From Flagellimonas lutimaris (GTDB taxonomy: Bacteria; Bacteroidota; Bacteroidia; Flavobacteriales; Flavobacteriaceae), in NCBI RefSeq assembly GCF_003581615.1, contig NZ_QXFH01000070.1, positions 124,001-188,000 on the forward strand: a stretch of 64,000 bases of DNA. The letters run 5' to 3'. Each line of letters opens with the position of its first letter. Positions within the stretch are counted from its first letter, which is position 1. Both the position numbers and the translations under genes were made by a program. Below are positions 35,958-45,184 of this stretch, piece after piece. The notes beneath the pieces are model-generated. The model did no database searches. It saw only the letters and a program-made list of their open reading frames with translations, and was not told where the DNA came from.

Positions 35958-36998
35958 TTATGGTGCAGGGTTAGGAATGGTTTTATGGATTTTCTCAATG
36001 CCATCCAAAACCTCATCGGAAAGATTTACATCAATACTTTCTATGTTTTCCTTTAGTTGTCCCATGCTGGTTGCTCCAATAATATTACTGGTCAAGAAGG
36101 GTCTGGTATTTACAAAAGCCAATGCCATTTGCGCTATGCTCAAACCATGTTCTTTTGCCAATTGGGCATACATCTCCGTGGCTTGCACAGCGGTATCTCC
36201 ACTATATCTGTTGTAATTAGGGAATAGAGTTACCCTTGCTTTTCTTGGAGGAATTTCGGTCAGATACTTTCCGCTCAACACTCCAAATCCAAGCGGTGAA
36301 TACGCCAATAAACCTATCTGCTCTCTCATGGAGACCTCGGAAAGCCCAACTTCAAAAAGTCGGTTTAATAGACTGTAAGGGTTTTGGATGGTGCGCATAC
36401 GAGGAAGGGATTGGTGCACTTTGCTTTCTTCCAAATAGCGCATGGTTCCCCAAGGGGTTTCATTAGATAACCCCACATGACGGATTTTGCCTTCGGCAAT
36501 CAAATCACGCAGTGTTTCCAAAACTTGGTGGATATTATCATCCCAGACGTCAACAGCATGGGCATTGTATCCTCTTTGTCCAAAGTAATTGGTGTTCCGT
36601 TCTGGCCAATGGAGCTGGTACAAATCAATATAATCAGTCTGCAAACGCTTTAAGCTATCATCCACGGCACTGATAATGGATTCCTTACTGAATCCTGTAC
36701 TTCGGATGTGTTTGGCGGCGTATCCTGGCCCAGCTATTTTGGACGCAAGCACCACTTTATCCCGATTACCTGTCTTTTTAAACCAATTCCCAATCAGTTC
36801 TTCTGTTACCGCATACAGTTCTTTCTTGGCAGGAACCGGGTATAATTCGGCCGTATCAAAAAAATTCACACCTTGGTCCAGGGCGTAATCCATTTGTTCA
36901 TGGGCCTCATCTTCATTGTTTTGGCGGCCCCAGGTCATGGTACCCAAACAAATTTTACTGATTCGGATATCGGTATTTGGAATTCTGGTGTATTTCAT
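35958..36998 (-). CDS. Aldo/keto reductase (Tas-like)
   Basis: A 346-residue NADPH-dependent oxidoreductase of the aldo/keto reductase superfamily. The catalytic tetrad is visible: Asp in NFFDTAELYP with its Tyr, Lys in LASKIAGPGY and His in LYQLHWPE. The cofactor-binding end reads ANVIGATSMGQLKENI-like (TSNIIGATSMGQL). It resembles E. coli Tas in length and in the LCLGTMTWGRQN opening. The substrate is unknown. It ends 1 base from the quinoprotein stop (tail to tail) and stands 60 bases from xth on the same strand. Confidence 0.9.
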   Translation of the reverse strand: MKYTRIPNTDIRISKICLGTMTWGRQNNEDEAHEQMDYALDQGVNFFDTAELYPVPAKKELYAVTEELIGNWFKKTGNRDKVVLASKIAGPGYAAKHIRSTGFSKESIISAVDDSLKRLQTDYIDLYQLHWPERNTNYFGQRGYNAHAVDVWDDNIHQVLETLRDLIAEGKIRHVGLSNETPWGTMRYLEESKVHQSLPRMRTIQNPYSLLNRLFEVGLSEVSMREQIGLLAYSPLGFGVLSGKYLTEIPPRKARVTLFPNYNRYSGDTAVQATEMYAQLAKEHGLSIAQMALAFVNTRPFLTSNIIGATSMGQLKENIESIDVNLSDEVLDGIEKIHKTIPNPAP

Positions 36999-37058
36999 CT
37001 TTTAATGTTAAGGACGGTTAAAGGTACTGAAACAAAAACATCAGTCTTTACGCCAATG

Positions 37059-37823
37059 TTATTTTTCAACCTCCAATAAAATGGGACAATGGTCACTGTG
37101 TTTGGCTTCGGACAAAATCACGGAGCGCTTCAATCTATCTTCCAACGGCTCGGCCACCATCCCATAATCCAAACGCCAGCCCTTATTATTGGTCCGCGCA
37201 TTGGCTCGGTAACTCCACCACGTATAATTGTCGGGTTCCTTGTTGAAATGTCTGAAACTATCAATAAAACCACTTTTCATAAAATCACCTATCCATTCGC
37301 GCTCCACGGGCAAAAATCCTGACACATTCTTGTTCCGAACCGGGTCGTGGATATCAATGGCTTCATGACAAATATTATAGTCCCCACATACAATAAGATT
37401 GGGGCGTTCTTTTCTTAGTTCCTCTGAATACTTTTGAAAATCGTCCATGTAGGTCAATTTAAAATCCAAACGATCCATATTGGTTCCAGAAGGCAGATAC
37501 ATGCTCATCACGGACAAATCGCCAAAATCGGCACGGATATTTCGTCCTTCATGGTCCATGTAATCTATTCCTGTTCCGAACTCTACATTGTCCGGCTCAT
37601 TTTTACATAGTAAAGCCACACCGCTATATCCTTTTTTCTGAGCACTGAACCAATAATGGTGCGAATATCCTGCTTCTTCAAAAATGGAGGTGTCCACTTG
37701 TTCTTCCATGGCTTTGGTCTCTTGTAAACAGACCACGTCAGGACTTACAGACTCCAACCATTCAATGAACCCCTTTTTTAAGGCTGCCCGAATACCGTTT
37801 ACATTATAGGATACAATTTTCAT
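37059..37823 (-). CDS. xth: Exodeoxyribonuclease III
   Basis: A 254-residue AP endonuclease/3'-exonuclease. MKIVSYNVNGIRAALKKGF at the N-terminus, LCLQETKAME (metal-binding Glu), GDYNICHEAIDIHD (catalytic Asp/Asn) and the C-terminal SDHCPILLEVE (catalytic His) are all present. The ATG at 37823 is chosen because it gives the conserved MKIVSYNVNG start; an ATG six codons upstream adds nothing conserved. It acts in base-excision repair, downstream of glycosylases such as MutY of this window. Confidence 0.95.
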   Translation of the reverse strand: MKIVSYNVNGIRAALKKGFIEWLESVSPDVVCLQETKAMEEQVDTSIFEEAGYSHHYWFSAQKKGYSGVALLCKNEPDNVEFGTGIDYMDHEGRNIRADFGDLSVMSMYLPSGTNMDRLDFKLTYMDDFQKYSEELRKERPNLIVCGDYNICHEAIDIHDPVRNKNVSGFLPVEREWIGDFMKSGFIDSFRHFNKEPDNYTWWSYRANARTNNKGWRLDYGMVAEPLEDRLKRSVILSEAKHSDHCPILLEVEK

Positions 37824-37956
37824 ATGTTCAATTTTGTTCAAAAATAGCTATTGTAGACGGCTCCCTAAAATTGAATTTTCCAATAGGCATATCAATGAAA
37901 ATAATCTCTTGTTCCATTATTTTGTTTTGCAGTACTTTTAGGTCAAATTCATCCTC

Positions 37957-38511
37957 ATGACCGCACTTCTTTTGATTGACATCCAACTTGCACTCCAAGA
38001 AATGGAGTATTATGGCACAGAACGAAACAATCCTGAGGCAGAAGAAAATTGTGGTCGACTCCTGGGTTATTTCAGAGAAAAACAACTACCCGTTTTCCAT
38101 GTAAAACACAATTCCACAAACCTTAGTTCACCGCTACATCCCAGTAAAATGAGCAACGATTTTCATCCTGCGGTACAACCCTTAATCAATGAACCTATAT
38201 TTGAAAAAACGGTGAACAGCGCTTTTATAGGAACTGATTTAGAAGCACAATTAAAAGCACAAGGCATTTCCGACTTGGTCATTGCAGGGCTCACCATTGA
38301 GCATTGCATTTCTACTTCGGTAAGGATGGCCTCAAATTTGGGTTTCAACGTAGTTTTGGTTTCAGATGCCACTGCGGCATTTGATAAAATTGGGTATGAT
38401 GGAAATACATACAGTGCCGACGTTATTTTTCATGCTGAATTGGCCAATTTAAAAGATGAATTTGCCCAAATTATGAACACCCAAACACTATTGAACAACC
38501 TTACCAATTAG
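37957..38511 (+). CDS. Isochorismatase-family cysteine hydrolase
   Basis: A 184-residue hydrolase with the Asp-Lys-Cys triad in place: Asp8 in ALLLIDIQ, Lys84 in PIFEKTVNSAF and Cys117 in LTIEHCISTSVRMA, with the cis-peptide region just before the Cys. It resembles nicotinamidase-like hydrolases but the substrate is not predictable. It begins 133 bases from xth in divergent orientation and is followed by the Gfo/Idh gene after 34 bases. Confidence 0.87.
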   Translation: MTALLLIDIQLALQEMEYYGTERNNPEAEENCGRLLGYFREKQLPVFHVKHNSTNLSSPLHPSKMSNDFHPAVQPLINEPIFEKTVNSAFIGTDLEAQLKAQGISDLVIAGLTIEHCISTSVRMASNLGFNVVLVSDATAAFDKIGYDGNTYSADVIFHAELANLKDEFAQIMNTQTLLNNLTN

Positions 38512-38545
38512 TTCCTATTTTTATGGACTCGCTAAAAACCCCGTA

Positions 38546-39649
38546 ATGATTCGATATATACTCATTCTATTTTTTTGCTGTTTGAACTTTTTCTTTGGGC
38601 ATGCCCAAACCAAACCACTAAAAATTGGCATTGCGGGTCTTACCCATACCCATGTGCATTGGATTTTGGGTAGAGAAGATATTGGTGATATAGAAATTGT
38701 TGGCATTGCGGAATCCAATCGGGAATTGGCACAACGTTATGCAGAACAACATGGTTTTTCTATGGATCTGGTCTATAATAGTTTGGAAGAAATGATTTCG
38801 GCCACCAAACCTGAAGCTGTTACCGCATTTGGGACCATTTATGACCATTTGGAGGTCTTACAAACTTGTGCTCCCAAAGGAATTCATGTAATGGTTGAAA
38901 AACCCCTTGCCGTGAATATGGGGCACGCAAAAAAAATGAGAACGTTAGCAGAAAAATATGGCATCCATTTGTTAACCAATTACGAAACAACTTGGTACCC
39001 CTCAAACCATAGGGCCAAAGAACTGCTTGAAAATGGAAAAATTGGCGATTTGCGCAAGGTAATTGTTCGCGACGGTCATCGAGGTCCGGTAAAAATCGGT
39101 GTGAATCAAGAATTTTTGGATTGGCTACAGGACCCAGTGTTAAACGGAGGTGGCGCCATAACAGATTTTGGATGTTATGGGGCGAATTTAATGACTTGGC
39201 TTAAAAAAGGAAAAAAGCCCAATACCGTAACCGCTGTCACCCAACAACTTCAAGCCAACAACAACCCCAATGTGGACGATGATGCCACGATAATACTTAC
39301 ATATAACGATTGCCAAGCTATCCTGGAACCTTCATGGAACTGGCCTATCGGAAGAAAAGACATGGAGCTTTATGGCCTCACAGGGGCTATTTATGCCGAC
39401 AGCCGAAATACCCTTCGCATTCGCATTGCAGAAGGTTATGATGGATTCCATGAAGAACAAATTACCCTTGAAGAACGCACTCAACCCCACAACGACCCAT
39501 TTTCTTTATTTGCGGCCGTGATAAGGGGCAATATTAGTTTGGATCCTAACGATCTTTCTTCTCTGGAAAACAATATGACGGTTGTTGAAATACTGGATGC
39601 AGCCCGAGAAAGTGCAAAAAAAGGAAAAACAGTCACCCTAAAAAATTAA
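38546..39649 (+). CDS. Exported Gfo/Idh/MocA-family oxidoreductase
   Basis: A 367-residue NAD(P)-dependent oxidoreductase. An unusual N-terminal signal peptide (MIRYILILFFCCLNFFFGHAQ) precedes the Rossmann domain (KIGIAGLTHTHVHWIL; HVMVEKPLAVNMGHAKKM with the EKP signature). The C-terminal sheet domain contains GGGAITDFGCYGANLMTWL and the metal/active-site-like DGHRGPVKIG. Secreted Gfo/Idh proteins in Bacteroidota act on sugars, often in polysaccharide loci; here a TonB receptor follows 11 bases downstream. The two may form an uptake-and-modification pair (inference). Confidence 0.85.
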   Translation: MIRYILILFFCCLNFFFGHAQTKPLKIGIAGLTHTHVHWILGREDIGDIEIVGIAESNRELAQRYAEQHGFSMDLVYNSLEEMISATKPEAVTAFGTIYDHLEVLQTCAPKGIHVMVEKPLAVNMGHAKKMRTLAEKYGIHLLTNYETTWYPSNHRAKELLENGKIGDLRKVIVRDGHRGPVKIGVNQEFLDWLQDPVLNGGGAITDFGCYGANLMTWLKKGKKPNTVTAVTQQLQANNNPNVDDDATIILTYNDCQAILEPSWNWPIGRKDMELYGLTGAIYADSRNTLRIRIAEGYDGFHEEQITLEERTQPHNDPFSLFAAVIRGNISLDPNDLSSLENNMTVVEILDAARESAKKGKTVTLKN

Positions 39650-39660
39650 CCTCACTTACT

Positions 39661-41742
39661 TTGAAACGATCCCAACAAAATACAAATAGATTTTTGCTCG
39701 GTCTACTTTTGTGTTGCTTCCATACCATTAAAGCGCAAAACACTACAAAAGATTCCATAACCCAACTGGATGAAGTGGTCTTGATCCAAGATGCCATTCC
39801 TAAAAAAGCAACAGGAATCACTTCTTCATCAAAAATAGCTGGTCAAACATTTGAACGATTCAATCCTACGGATATCCCATCTGCCATCAATCAAATTTCA
39901 GGTGTATATATCCTCTCAGGAGCTATCAACACCAACCGAATAACCATTCGGGGCATCGGAGCAAGAACTCCCTACGGAACCAATAAACTCCGAATGTACT
40001 TTAACGGTATTCCTGTGACCAATGGCACAGGTTCCTCCACAATTGAGGCCTACGATTTTGAGAATTTAGGTGCGGTAGAGGTCATTAAAGGCCCAAAGTC
40101 CACGGCTTATGGCTCCAATCTTGGCGGTGCCATTTTACTGGACACCAAAGTGTCTGTTCAAGACAAGACCCAACTTATCAATTCATTTACCATGGGATCG
40201 TACAATATGCTCAAAGATAACCTGACCTTTTCTCATTCGGAAGATGGTTTTAATTTGAGCTTTAGCTATAACCATTTAGAAACCGATGGCTTTAGACAGA
40301 ACAGTCAGTTTCAGCGTGATGGATTATTATTGAACACCCAGTTCCGAACAGGGCAAAAAAGCAGTATCGTACTTTTGGTGAACTATATTGACTATACAGC
40401 TCAAATTCCGAGCTCCATTAACCAAACCGATTTTGAGGAGGATCCTACTCGTGCAGCATCAAACTGGTTGGCAGCACAAGGGTACGAAGCCAACAAATAT
40501 ATTTTGACTGGGCTCTCACACACCTATCAATTTTCGGAACATTTGCAAAACACCACCAGCGTTTTCTACACCTACTTAGATCATTACGAACCGAGACCTT
40601 TCAATATTTTGGACGAGTTTACCAATGGGTTTGGTATTCGGAGTCGATTTACAGGCAATTGGGGAAAAGCAGACTTTACCTTTGGTGGCGAATTTTACAA
40701 GGATGAATACGATTGGGGCACTTTTGAGAATTTGTACGAAGAAAATGATGGAAACGGTAGCTTGCAAGGAACACTATTGAGCAACAATATGGAATTCCGA
40801 AGACAGTTCAATCTTTTTGGGACCCTTACCTATCCCATCACAACTCAACTTTCCGCCCAATTGGGTCTCAATTTGAACAAGACCCATTATGATTTTAGAG
40901 ATTTGTTCAATCAGGGGGAAAGCAATGCTTCGGCAATACGTGATTTTGATGCAATCTTGCTACCAAACCTAGGATTGAACTATCAACTGAAAAATGGAAA
41001 AATTTACGCCAACATAAGTAGCGGTTTTTCCAATCCAAGCTTGGAGGAAACTTTGACTCCAGACGGAATCATCAACCCAGATATTGCCCAGGAAACAGGA
41101 GTGAACTATGAGTTGGGCACAGAATGGTCTCTATTTAATAAAAGGTTATCGGCCAACATCACATTATACCGAATGAACGTGAAAAACCTACTGGTGGCCC
41201 AACGTGTCGGAGAAGACCAATACATTGGCAGAAATGCAGGAAAGACGCGTCACCAAGGGCTTGAGCTTGACGTACAATACCGAGGAAAAATATCTCAGGC
41301 CATTAGATTTTCACCTTACTTAAGTTACACCTTAAATGACCATAGTTTTGTTGATTTTGTGAATGAGGATAATGACTATTCAGGCAATCCGCTTACAGGA
41401 GTGCCAAAACATCGGTTGAGTTCGGGAATTGATTTCAGGCATAAAAATGGTTTGCAACTTAACCTGACACACCAATTTGTGGATGAAATTCCCATGACTG
41501 ATGCCAATTCAATCAGTAGCGATTCCTTTAATGTGTTCCATGCCAAGCTAGGGTTCCGAACCGCTATTTCATCTCATGTCAATTTGGGGTTGAATGCCGG
41601 AATCAATAATATTTTTGATAGCAATTATGCCCAATCCGTATTGATCAATGCCGTTGGTTTCGGCGGGGCACAACCCAGGTACTATTATCCTGGAAATGGC
41701 CGAAATTATTTTGGCGGTTTGCAAGTAAACTATGTTTTTTAA
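39661..41742 (+). CDS. TonB-dependent receptor (siderophore-type)
   Basis: A 693-residue outer-membrane receptor with a signal peptide (about 1-26) and TonB box TQLDEVVLIQDA. The plug runs about 55-170 (LRMYFNGIPVTNGTGSS, GAVEVIKGPKSTAYGSNLGGAILLDTK) and is followed by a beta-barrel. It has no CarboxypepD domain and is FecA/FhuA-sized, which fits an iron-siderophore-type ligand, though neighbours do not confirm iron. The start is TTG at 39661 giving MKRSQQNT; no ATG is better placed. It follows the Gfo/Idh gene by 11 bases. Confidence 0.85.
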   Translation: MKRSQQNTNRFLLGLLLCCFHTIKAQNTTKDSITQLDEVVLIQDAIPKKATGITSSSKIAGQTFERFNPTDIPSAINQISGVYILSGAINTNRITIRGIGARTPYGTNKLRMYFNGIPVTNGTGSSTIEAYDFENLGAVEVIKGPKSTAYGSNLGGAILLDTKVSVQDKTQLINSFTMGSYNMLKDNLTFSHSEDGFNLSFSYNHLETDGFRQNSQFQRDGLLLNTQFRTGQKSSIVLLVNYIDYTAQIPSSINQTDFEEDPTRAASNWLAAQGYEANKYILTGLSHTYQFSEHLQNTTSVFYTYLDHYEPRPFNILDEFTNGFGIRSRFTGNWGKADFTFGGEFYKDEYDWGTFENLYEENDGNGSLQGTLLSNNMEFRRQFNLFGTLTYPITTQLSAQLGLNLNKTHYDFRDLFNQGESNASAIRDFDAILLPNLGLNYQLKNGKIYANISSGFSNPSLEETLTPDGIINPDIAQETGVNYELGTEWSLFNKRLSANITLYRMNVKNLLVAQRVGEDQYIGRNAGKTRHQGLELDVQYRGKISQAIRFSPYLSYTLNDHSFVDFVNEDNDYSGNPLTGVPKHRLSSGIDFRHKNGLQLNLTHQFVDEIPMTDANSISSDSFNVFHAKLGFRTAISSHVNLGLNAGINNIFDSNYAQSVLINAVGFGGAQPRYYYPGNGRNYFGGLQVNYVF

Positions 41743-41752
41743 ATCGTTGTAC

Positions 41753-42235
41753 ATGACCCCAAGAATACAAACCTTGCCTGCCACCATGTTGGTCGGTAAA
41801 AAATCAATTACCTCTTTTGCCAACAATAACACGTATAAACTGTGGCAGAGTTTTTCTCCCCGTAAAATTGAAATAGAACACTCGATCAACAATGATAACT
41901 ACGCAGTGGAAATTTATCCCACCACTACATTTTTTCAAAATTTTGACCCCACAAGCCAATTTGAAAAGTGGGCTGCCATTGCTGTTTCCAAAATAGAGGA
42001 AATACCCAAGGGCATGCAAAGCTTGACCATTCCTGAGGGATTATATGCCGTGTTCCCATACAAGGGAAAACCTAGTGAAGCCATGAAAACTTTCAGATAC
42101 ATCTACTCTGAATGGCTCCCGAATTCGGAATATGAAATAGATAGCCGACCCTATTTTGCACTTATGGGCGACAAATACAAAGGGGAACACTCGGAATCTG
42201 AGGAAGAGTTTTGGGTTCCTATCAAGAAAAAGTGA
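41753..42235 (+). CDS. GyrI-like small-molecule-binding protein
   Basis: A protein of 160 residues from the ATG at 41753 (MTPRIQTLPATMLVGKK), with a stand-alone GyrI-like/AraC effector-binding fold. Marks are YKLWQSFSPRKIEI, KWAAIAVSKIEEIPKGMQSLTIPEGLYAVFPYKG and the typical close EFWVPIKKK. It has no DNA-binding domain. Such proteins bind or sequester hydrophobic small molecules. The start is 11 bases after the receptor stop; an ATG inside the receptor's last codons (41732) is less likely. Confidence 0.8.
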   Translation: MTPRIQTLPATMLVGKKSITSFANNNTYKLWQSFSPRKIEIEHSINNDNYAVEIYPTTTFFQNFDPTSQFEKWAAIAVSKIEEIPKGMQSLTIPEGLYAVFPYKGKPSEAMKTFRYIYSEWLPNSEYEIDSRPYFALMGDKYKGEHSESEEEFWVPIKKK

Positions 42236-42349
42236 TTCATTTTCGGATTTTACAATAATCCAAAGGGATTGGTTCGGAACCAATGCCTTCTTAGGTTTAA
42301 GTATTATCTTTGAGACAATTGCGATTACCAACCAAAACCAACTATTACA

Positions 42350-43777
42350 ATGAAAAAACCTCTAATACTCAGTTTAGCCCTTATTCTGATTTCAACAATT
42401 AGCTTCGCACAAAAAGACAAGAAAAAGATTATTGCCGACCTAGACGCCAAAAAAGATCACTACAAAGAAATTGCCAAAGAACTTTGGACCAATCCCGAGC
42501 TGGGCTATTTGGAAGAAAACAGCTCGGCCCTACTTCAATCAGAATTGAAAAAAGAAGGCTTCACTATTGAAAAAGGTGTAGCAGGAATCCCAACAGCATT
42601 CACGGCAACCTATGGTTCAGGAAGTCCAGTGATTGGAGTGCTAGGTGAATTTGACGCCCTTCCCGGCATGTCTCAAGATGCCGTTCCTTTTAGAAAAGCA
42701 AGAGTAGCCGGAGCTCCTGGGCAAGCTTGTGGCCACCACCTGTTTGGAACAGGCTCCATGGCAGCTGCCATTGCTGCCAATGACTATTTAAAAGAGTCTG
42801 GCAAATCTGGTACCATACGTTTTTATGGAACACCTGCCGAAGAAGGCGGTTCAGGAAAAGTATACATGGTCCGTGCAGGACTTTTTGATGATGTGGACGC
42901 CATCGTTTCTTGGCACGCGGGTGATAGGAATGCATCCAACCCTAGTACCAATCTGGCCACTATTTCCGGTAAGTTCCGATTTACAGGAAAGTCTTCCCAT
43001 GCCGCCATGGCTCCAGAACTGGGTCGTTCTGCATTGGATGGCGTGGAAGGAATGAACGATTTGGTGAACATGCTCCGTGAACATACAACCGAACCCACTC
43101 GTATTCACTATGTAATCACCAAAGGTGGTGATGCGCCAAATATAGTTCCCAAGGAGGCCGAAGTGTATTATGTAATACGTCATTCCAACAGGTTAGAGGT
43201 AAAAGCTGTTTGGGACAGGGTGGTAAAAGCTGCTGAAGGTGCCGCTATTGGGACCGAAACCGAAATGACCTATGAGATTATTGGTGGTACTTATGAAAAA
43301 TTACCCAATGAAGCACTTGCAAAGTTAATGCATAGTAACATGACCATTGTTGGTGGCGTAGATTATACTGAAGAGGAAGTAGCCTTCGCCAAAGAAATTC
43401 AAAAAACTTTGGGAGCACCCAAACCCATTGAAAGCGCTGGTGAAATTCAACCCATGAAATTTACTTATGGTAAAGCCTCAGCGGATACTGGTGATGTTAG
43501 TTGGAATACTCCAACCGGGGCGGTCAATACAGCAACCTGGGTTCCAGGAACACCTGCACACAGTTGGCAAGCCGTTGCAGCTGGTGGAACCGACATTGGT
43601 TTTAAAGGAATGATGGTGGCTGCAAAAACCATTGCGTTATCTGCAATGGACTTGTTCAAAAACCCAAAGCTTTTAGAAGAAATCAAGGCGGAATTCAACG
43701 AAAGAAGAGGGGCCGATTTTAAATACGAAGCTTTATTGGGTGATAGAAAACCTGCATTAGATTATAGAAAAAATTAA
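42350..43777 (+). CDS. Exported M20D amidohydrolase (AbgB/HipO-like)
   Basis: A 475-residue exported metallohydrolase (signal peptide 1-20, ISFAQ). It matches M20D/aminoacylase-like enzymes: GVLGEFDALPGMSQ (metal Asp), CGHHLFGTGSMAAA (metal His), GTPAEEGGSGK (catalytic and metal Glu pair), SWHAGDRNA and a dimerisation 'lid' domain starting GKSSHAAMAPELGRSALD. It likely hydrolyses an N-acyl amino acid or a p-aminobenzoyl-glutamate-type amide. The metallophosphoesterase gene follows after 5 bases. Confidence 0.9.
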   Translation: MKKPLILSLALILISTISFAQKDKKKIIADLDAKKDHYKEIAKELWTNPELGYLEENSSALLQSELKKEGFTIEKGVAGIPTAFTATYGSGSPVIGVLGEFDALPGMSQDAVPFRKARVAGAPGQACGHHLFGTGSMAAAIAANDYLKESGKSGTIRFYGTPAEEGGSGKVYMVRAGLFDDVDAIVSWHAGDRNASNPSTNLATISGKFRFTGKSSHAAMAPELGRSALDGVEGMNDLVNMLREHTTEPTRIHYVITKGGDAPNIVPKEAEVYYVIRHSNRLEVKAVWDRVVKAAEGAAIGTETEMTYEIIGGTYEKLPNEALAKLMHSNMTIVGGVDYTEEEVAFAKEIQKTLGAPKPIESAGEIQPMKFTYGKASADTGDVSWNTPTGAVNTATWVPGTPAHSWQAVAAGGTDIGFKGMMVAAKTIALSAMDLFKNPKLLEEIKAEFNERRGADFKYEALLGDRKPALDYRKN

Positions 43778-43782
43778 AAACA

Positions 43783-44775
43783 ATGAAAACAAACGTTCTC
43801 TTTTTCCTTGCCTTATTGGCCTTAATTGGATGTAAACAAAACGTAGAACCTACAGTTAAACAAGAAGTCTCAAAGTTCGTGCACGATGTAAACACAGGGC
43901 CCAAACCTTGGACCAGCGAAACGTTTGAATCCACAGAAGACGATTTTACGTTTGCCATTATTTCTGACCTCAACGGAGGGGAAAGAGAAGGGGTTTATGC
44001 CACAGCAGTGCAACAATTGAACATGTTGGACCCCACTTTTGTGCTCAGTGTAGGGGATTTGATAGATGGTGGCACAGAAGATAAAGAACAACTTGCCAAA
44101 GAATGGGATTCATTTGATGACCGTACAGCTAAACTCAACATGCCTTTCTTTCATTTGGGCGGCAACCACGACCTCACCAACCCTACCATGAGGGAGTTCT
44201 GGAAAAACCGTTTTGGACCCCGCTACTATCATTTTATATATGAAGATGTTTTGTTTTTGATGATGGATTCCGAAGATTATGAAGAAGAACGTATGATGGA
44301 AATCTATAAGGCCCGGGCCAAAGCATTAAAAATCATTGATGGCGAAATTGAAGGCACCTATGAAGAATCGGAATATTACAACATGCCTGAACGTAGGATA
44401 GGTGGGATGAGCCAAGCCCAATTGGATTACTTTACAGAAGTACTGGAAGCTAATCCGAATGTAAAATGGACTTTTGTCCTCATGCATAAACCACTTTGGA
44501 TGCGTGAAGACGAAAAAGGTCTTGGACCTTTGGAAGATGTATTGACTAACCGTGAATACACCGTAATCAACGGGCATTTCCACTCCTTTTCAAACCAAAT
44601 GCGCAAAGGACATAGCTATACTATTTTGGGTACCACTGGAGGCAGTCAAAACCTACAGGACTCTATGGCCTTTGATCACGTAAGCTTGGTCCGTATGGCC
44701 AAAAAACCGGTAATCACGCACCTAAAAATGGAGGGTATTTTAAACGAGCAGGGAAAAGTACCAACTGCACCATAA
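43783..44775 (+). CDS. Metallophosphoesterase lipoprotein
   Basis: A 330-residue lipoprotein (lipobox ALIGC, Cys17) of the calcineurin-like phosphoesterase superfamily. The metal motifs are SDLNGG (Asp62; the usual D-x-H is D-x-N here), GDLIDGG (Asp92), GGNHD (Asn128, His129), LMHKPLW and NGHFHSF. The substrate is unknown. It is placed 5 bases after the M20 amidohydrolase, so the pair are one transcript, likely working in the periplasm. The altered first motif could change the second metal site. Confidence 0.85.
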   Translation: MKTNVLFFLALLALIGCKQNVEPTVKQEVSKFVHDVNTGPKPWTSETFESTEDDFTFAIISDLNGGEREGVYATAVQQLNMLDPTFVLSVGDLIDGGTEDKEQLAKEWDSFDDRTAKLNMPFFHLGGNHDLTNPTMREFWKNRFGPRYYHFIYEDVLFLMMDSEDYEEERMMEIYKARAKALKIIDGEIEGTYEESEYYNMPERRIGGMSQAQLDYFTEVLEANPNVKWTFVLMHKPLWMREDEKGLGPLEDVLTNREYTVINGHFHSFSNQMRKGHSYTILGTTGGSQNLQDSMAFDHVSLVRMAKKPVITHLKMEGILNEQGKVPTAP

Positions 44776-44873
44776 ATTAGATTCCTTATTGAGTGCAGTA
44801 TCAGTAATCTTTAGTATATCAATCGAGGTTCTTTAACCAGAACTTCCTATTAAAATCTTATAACTCAATTTAA

Positions 44874-44881
44874 TATTTTTG
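44874..44881 (+). promoter_or_regulatory. Candidate -7 box of the sdpR-sdpI operon
   Basis: TATTTTTG fits TAnnTTTG; initiation would fall near 44888, just before the palindromic operator and 39 bases before the start codon. Confidence 0.45.
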
Positions 44882-44895
44882 AAATATCAAATAAT

Positions 44896-44915
44896 ATTTA
44901 GATATTTATCTAAAT
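44896..44915. promoter_or_regulatory. Perfect inverted repeat: candidate SdpR operator
   Basis: Two 9-base arms, ATTTAGATA and TATCTAAAT, are exact inverted copies with a 2-base spacer. The site lies 12 bases before the sdpR ATG and just after the -7 box. ArsR-family repressors usually bind such imperfect-to-perfect palindromes, so autorepression is likely. Confidence 0.7.
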
Positions 44916-44926
44916 AACTAATTAAA

Positions 44927-45181
44927 ATGAACTCACTGTTCAAAGCGCTTAATGATGAAACCCGAAGAGGAATTGTAGAACTTCTCAAGGAAAAAGACAT
45001 GAATGCCGGCGAAATTGCCGAACGGTTCCATATTTCCAAACCTAGTATTTCACATCATCTGGATATACTAAAACAAGCAGACCTTGTCATCAGCGAAAAA
45101 AAAGGTCAGTTTGTAGAATACTCCCTCAACACCACTATTTTGGAAGATTTGCTCAACTGGATACTAACCTTAAAAAAATAA
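44927..45181 (+). CDS. sdpR: ArsR-family autorepressor (SdpR-like)
   Basis: An 84-residue winged-helix regulator. KALNDETRRGIVELLKEKDMNAGEIAERFHISKPSISHHLDILKQADLV is the ArsR core, with the recognition helix at ISKPSISHHLDIL (about residues 38-50) and a beta-wing near SEKKGQFVEYSLN. It lacks the metal-binding Cys pair of ArsR, fitting the SdpR subgroup. It precedes sdpI by 3 bases, the same order as the Bacillus subtilis sdpR-sdpI pair, in which SdpI both protects against the SdpC toxin and titrates SdpR. Confidence 0.85.
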   Translation: MNSLFKALNDETRRGIVELLKEKDMNAGEIAERFHISKPSISHHLDILKQADLVISEKKGQFVEYSLNTTILEDLLNWILTLKK

Positions 45182-45184
45182 AAT

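Noticed and set aside
37828-38085. 85-codon minus-strand ORF between xth and the isochorismatase gene
   Set aside because: It overlaps the isochorismatase coding region and matches no protein family; judged a shadow.
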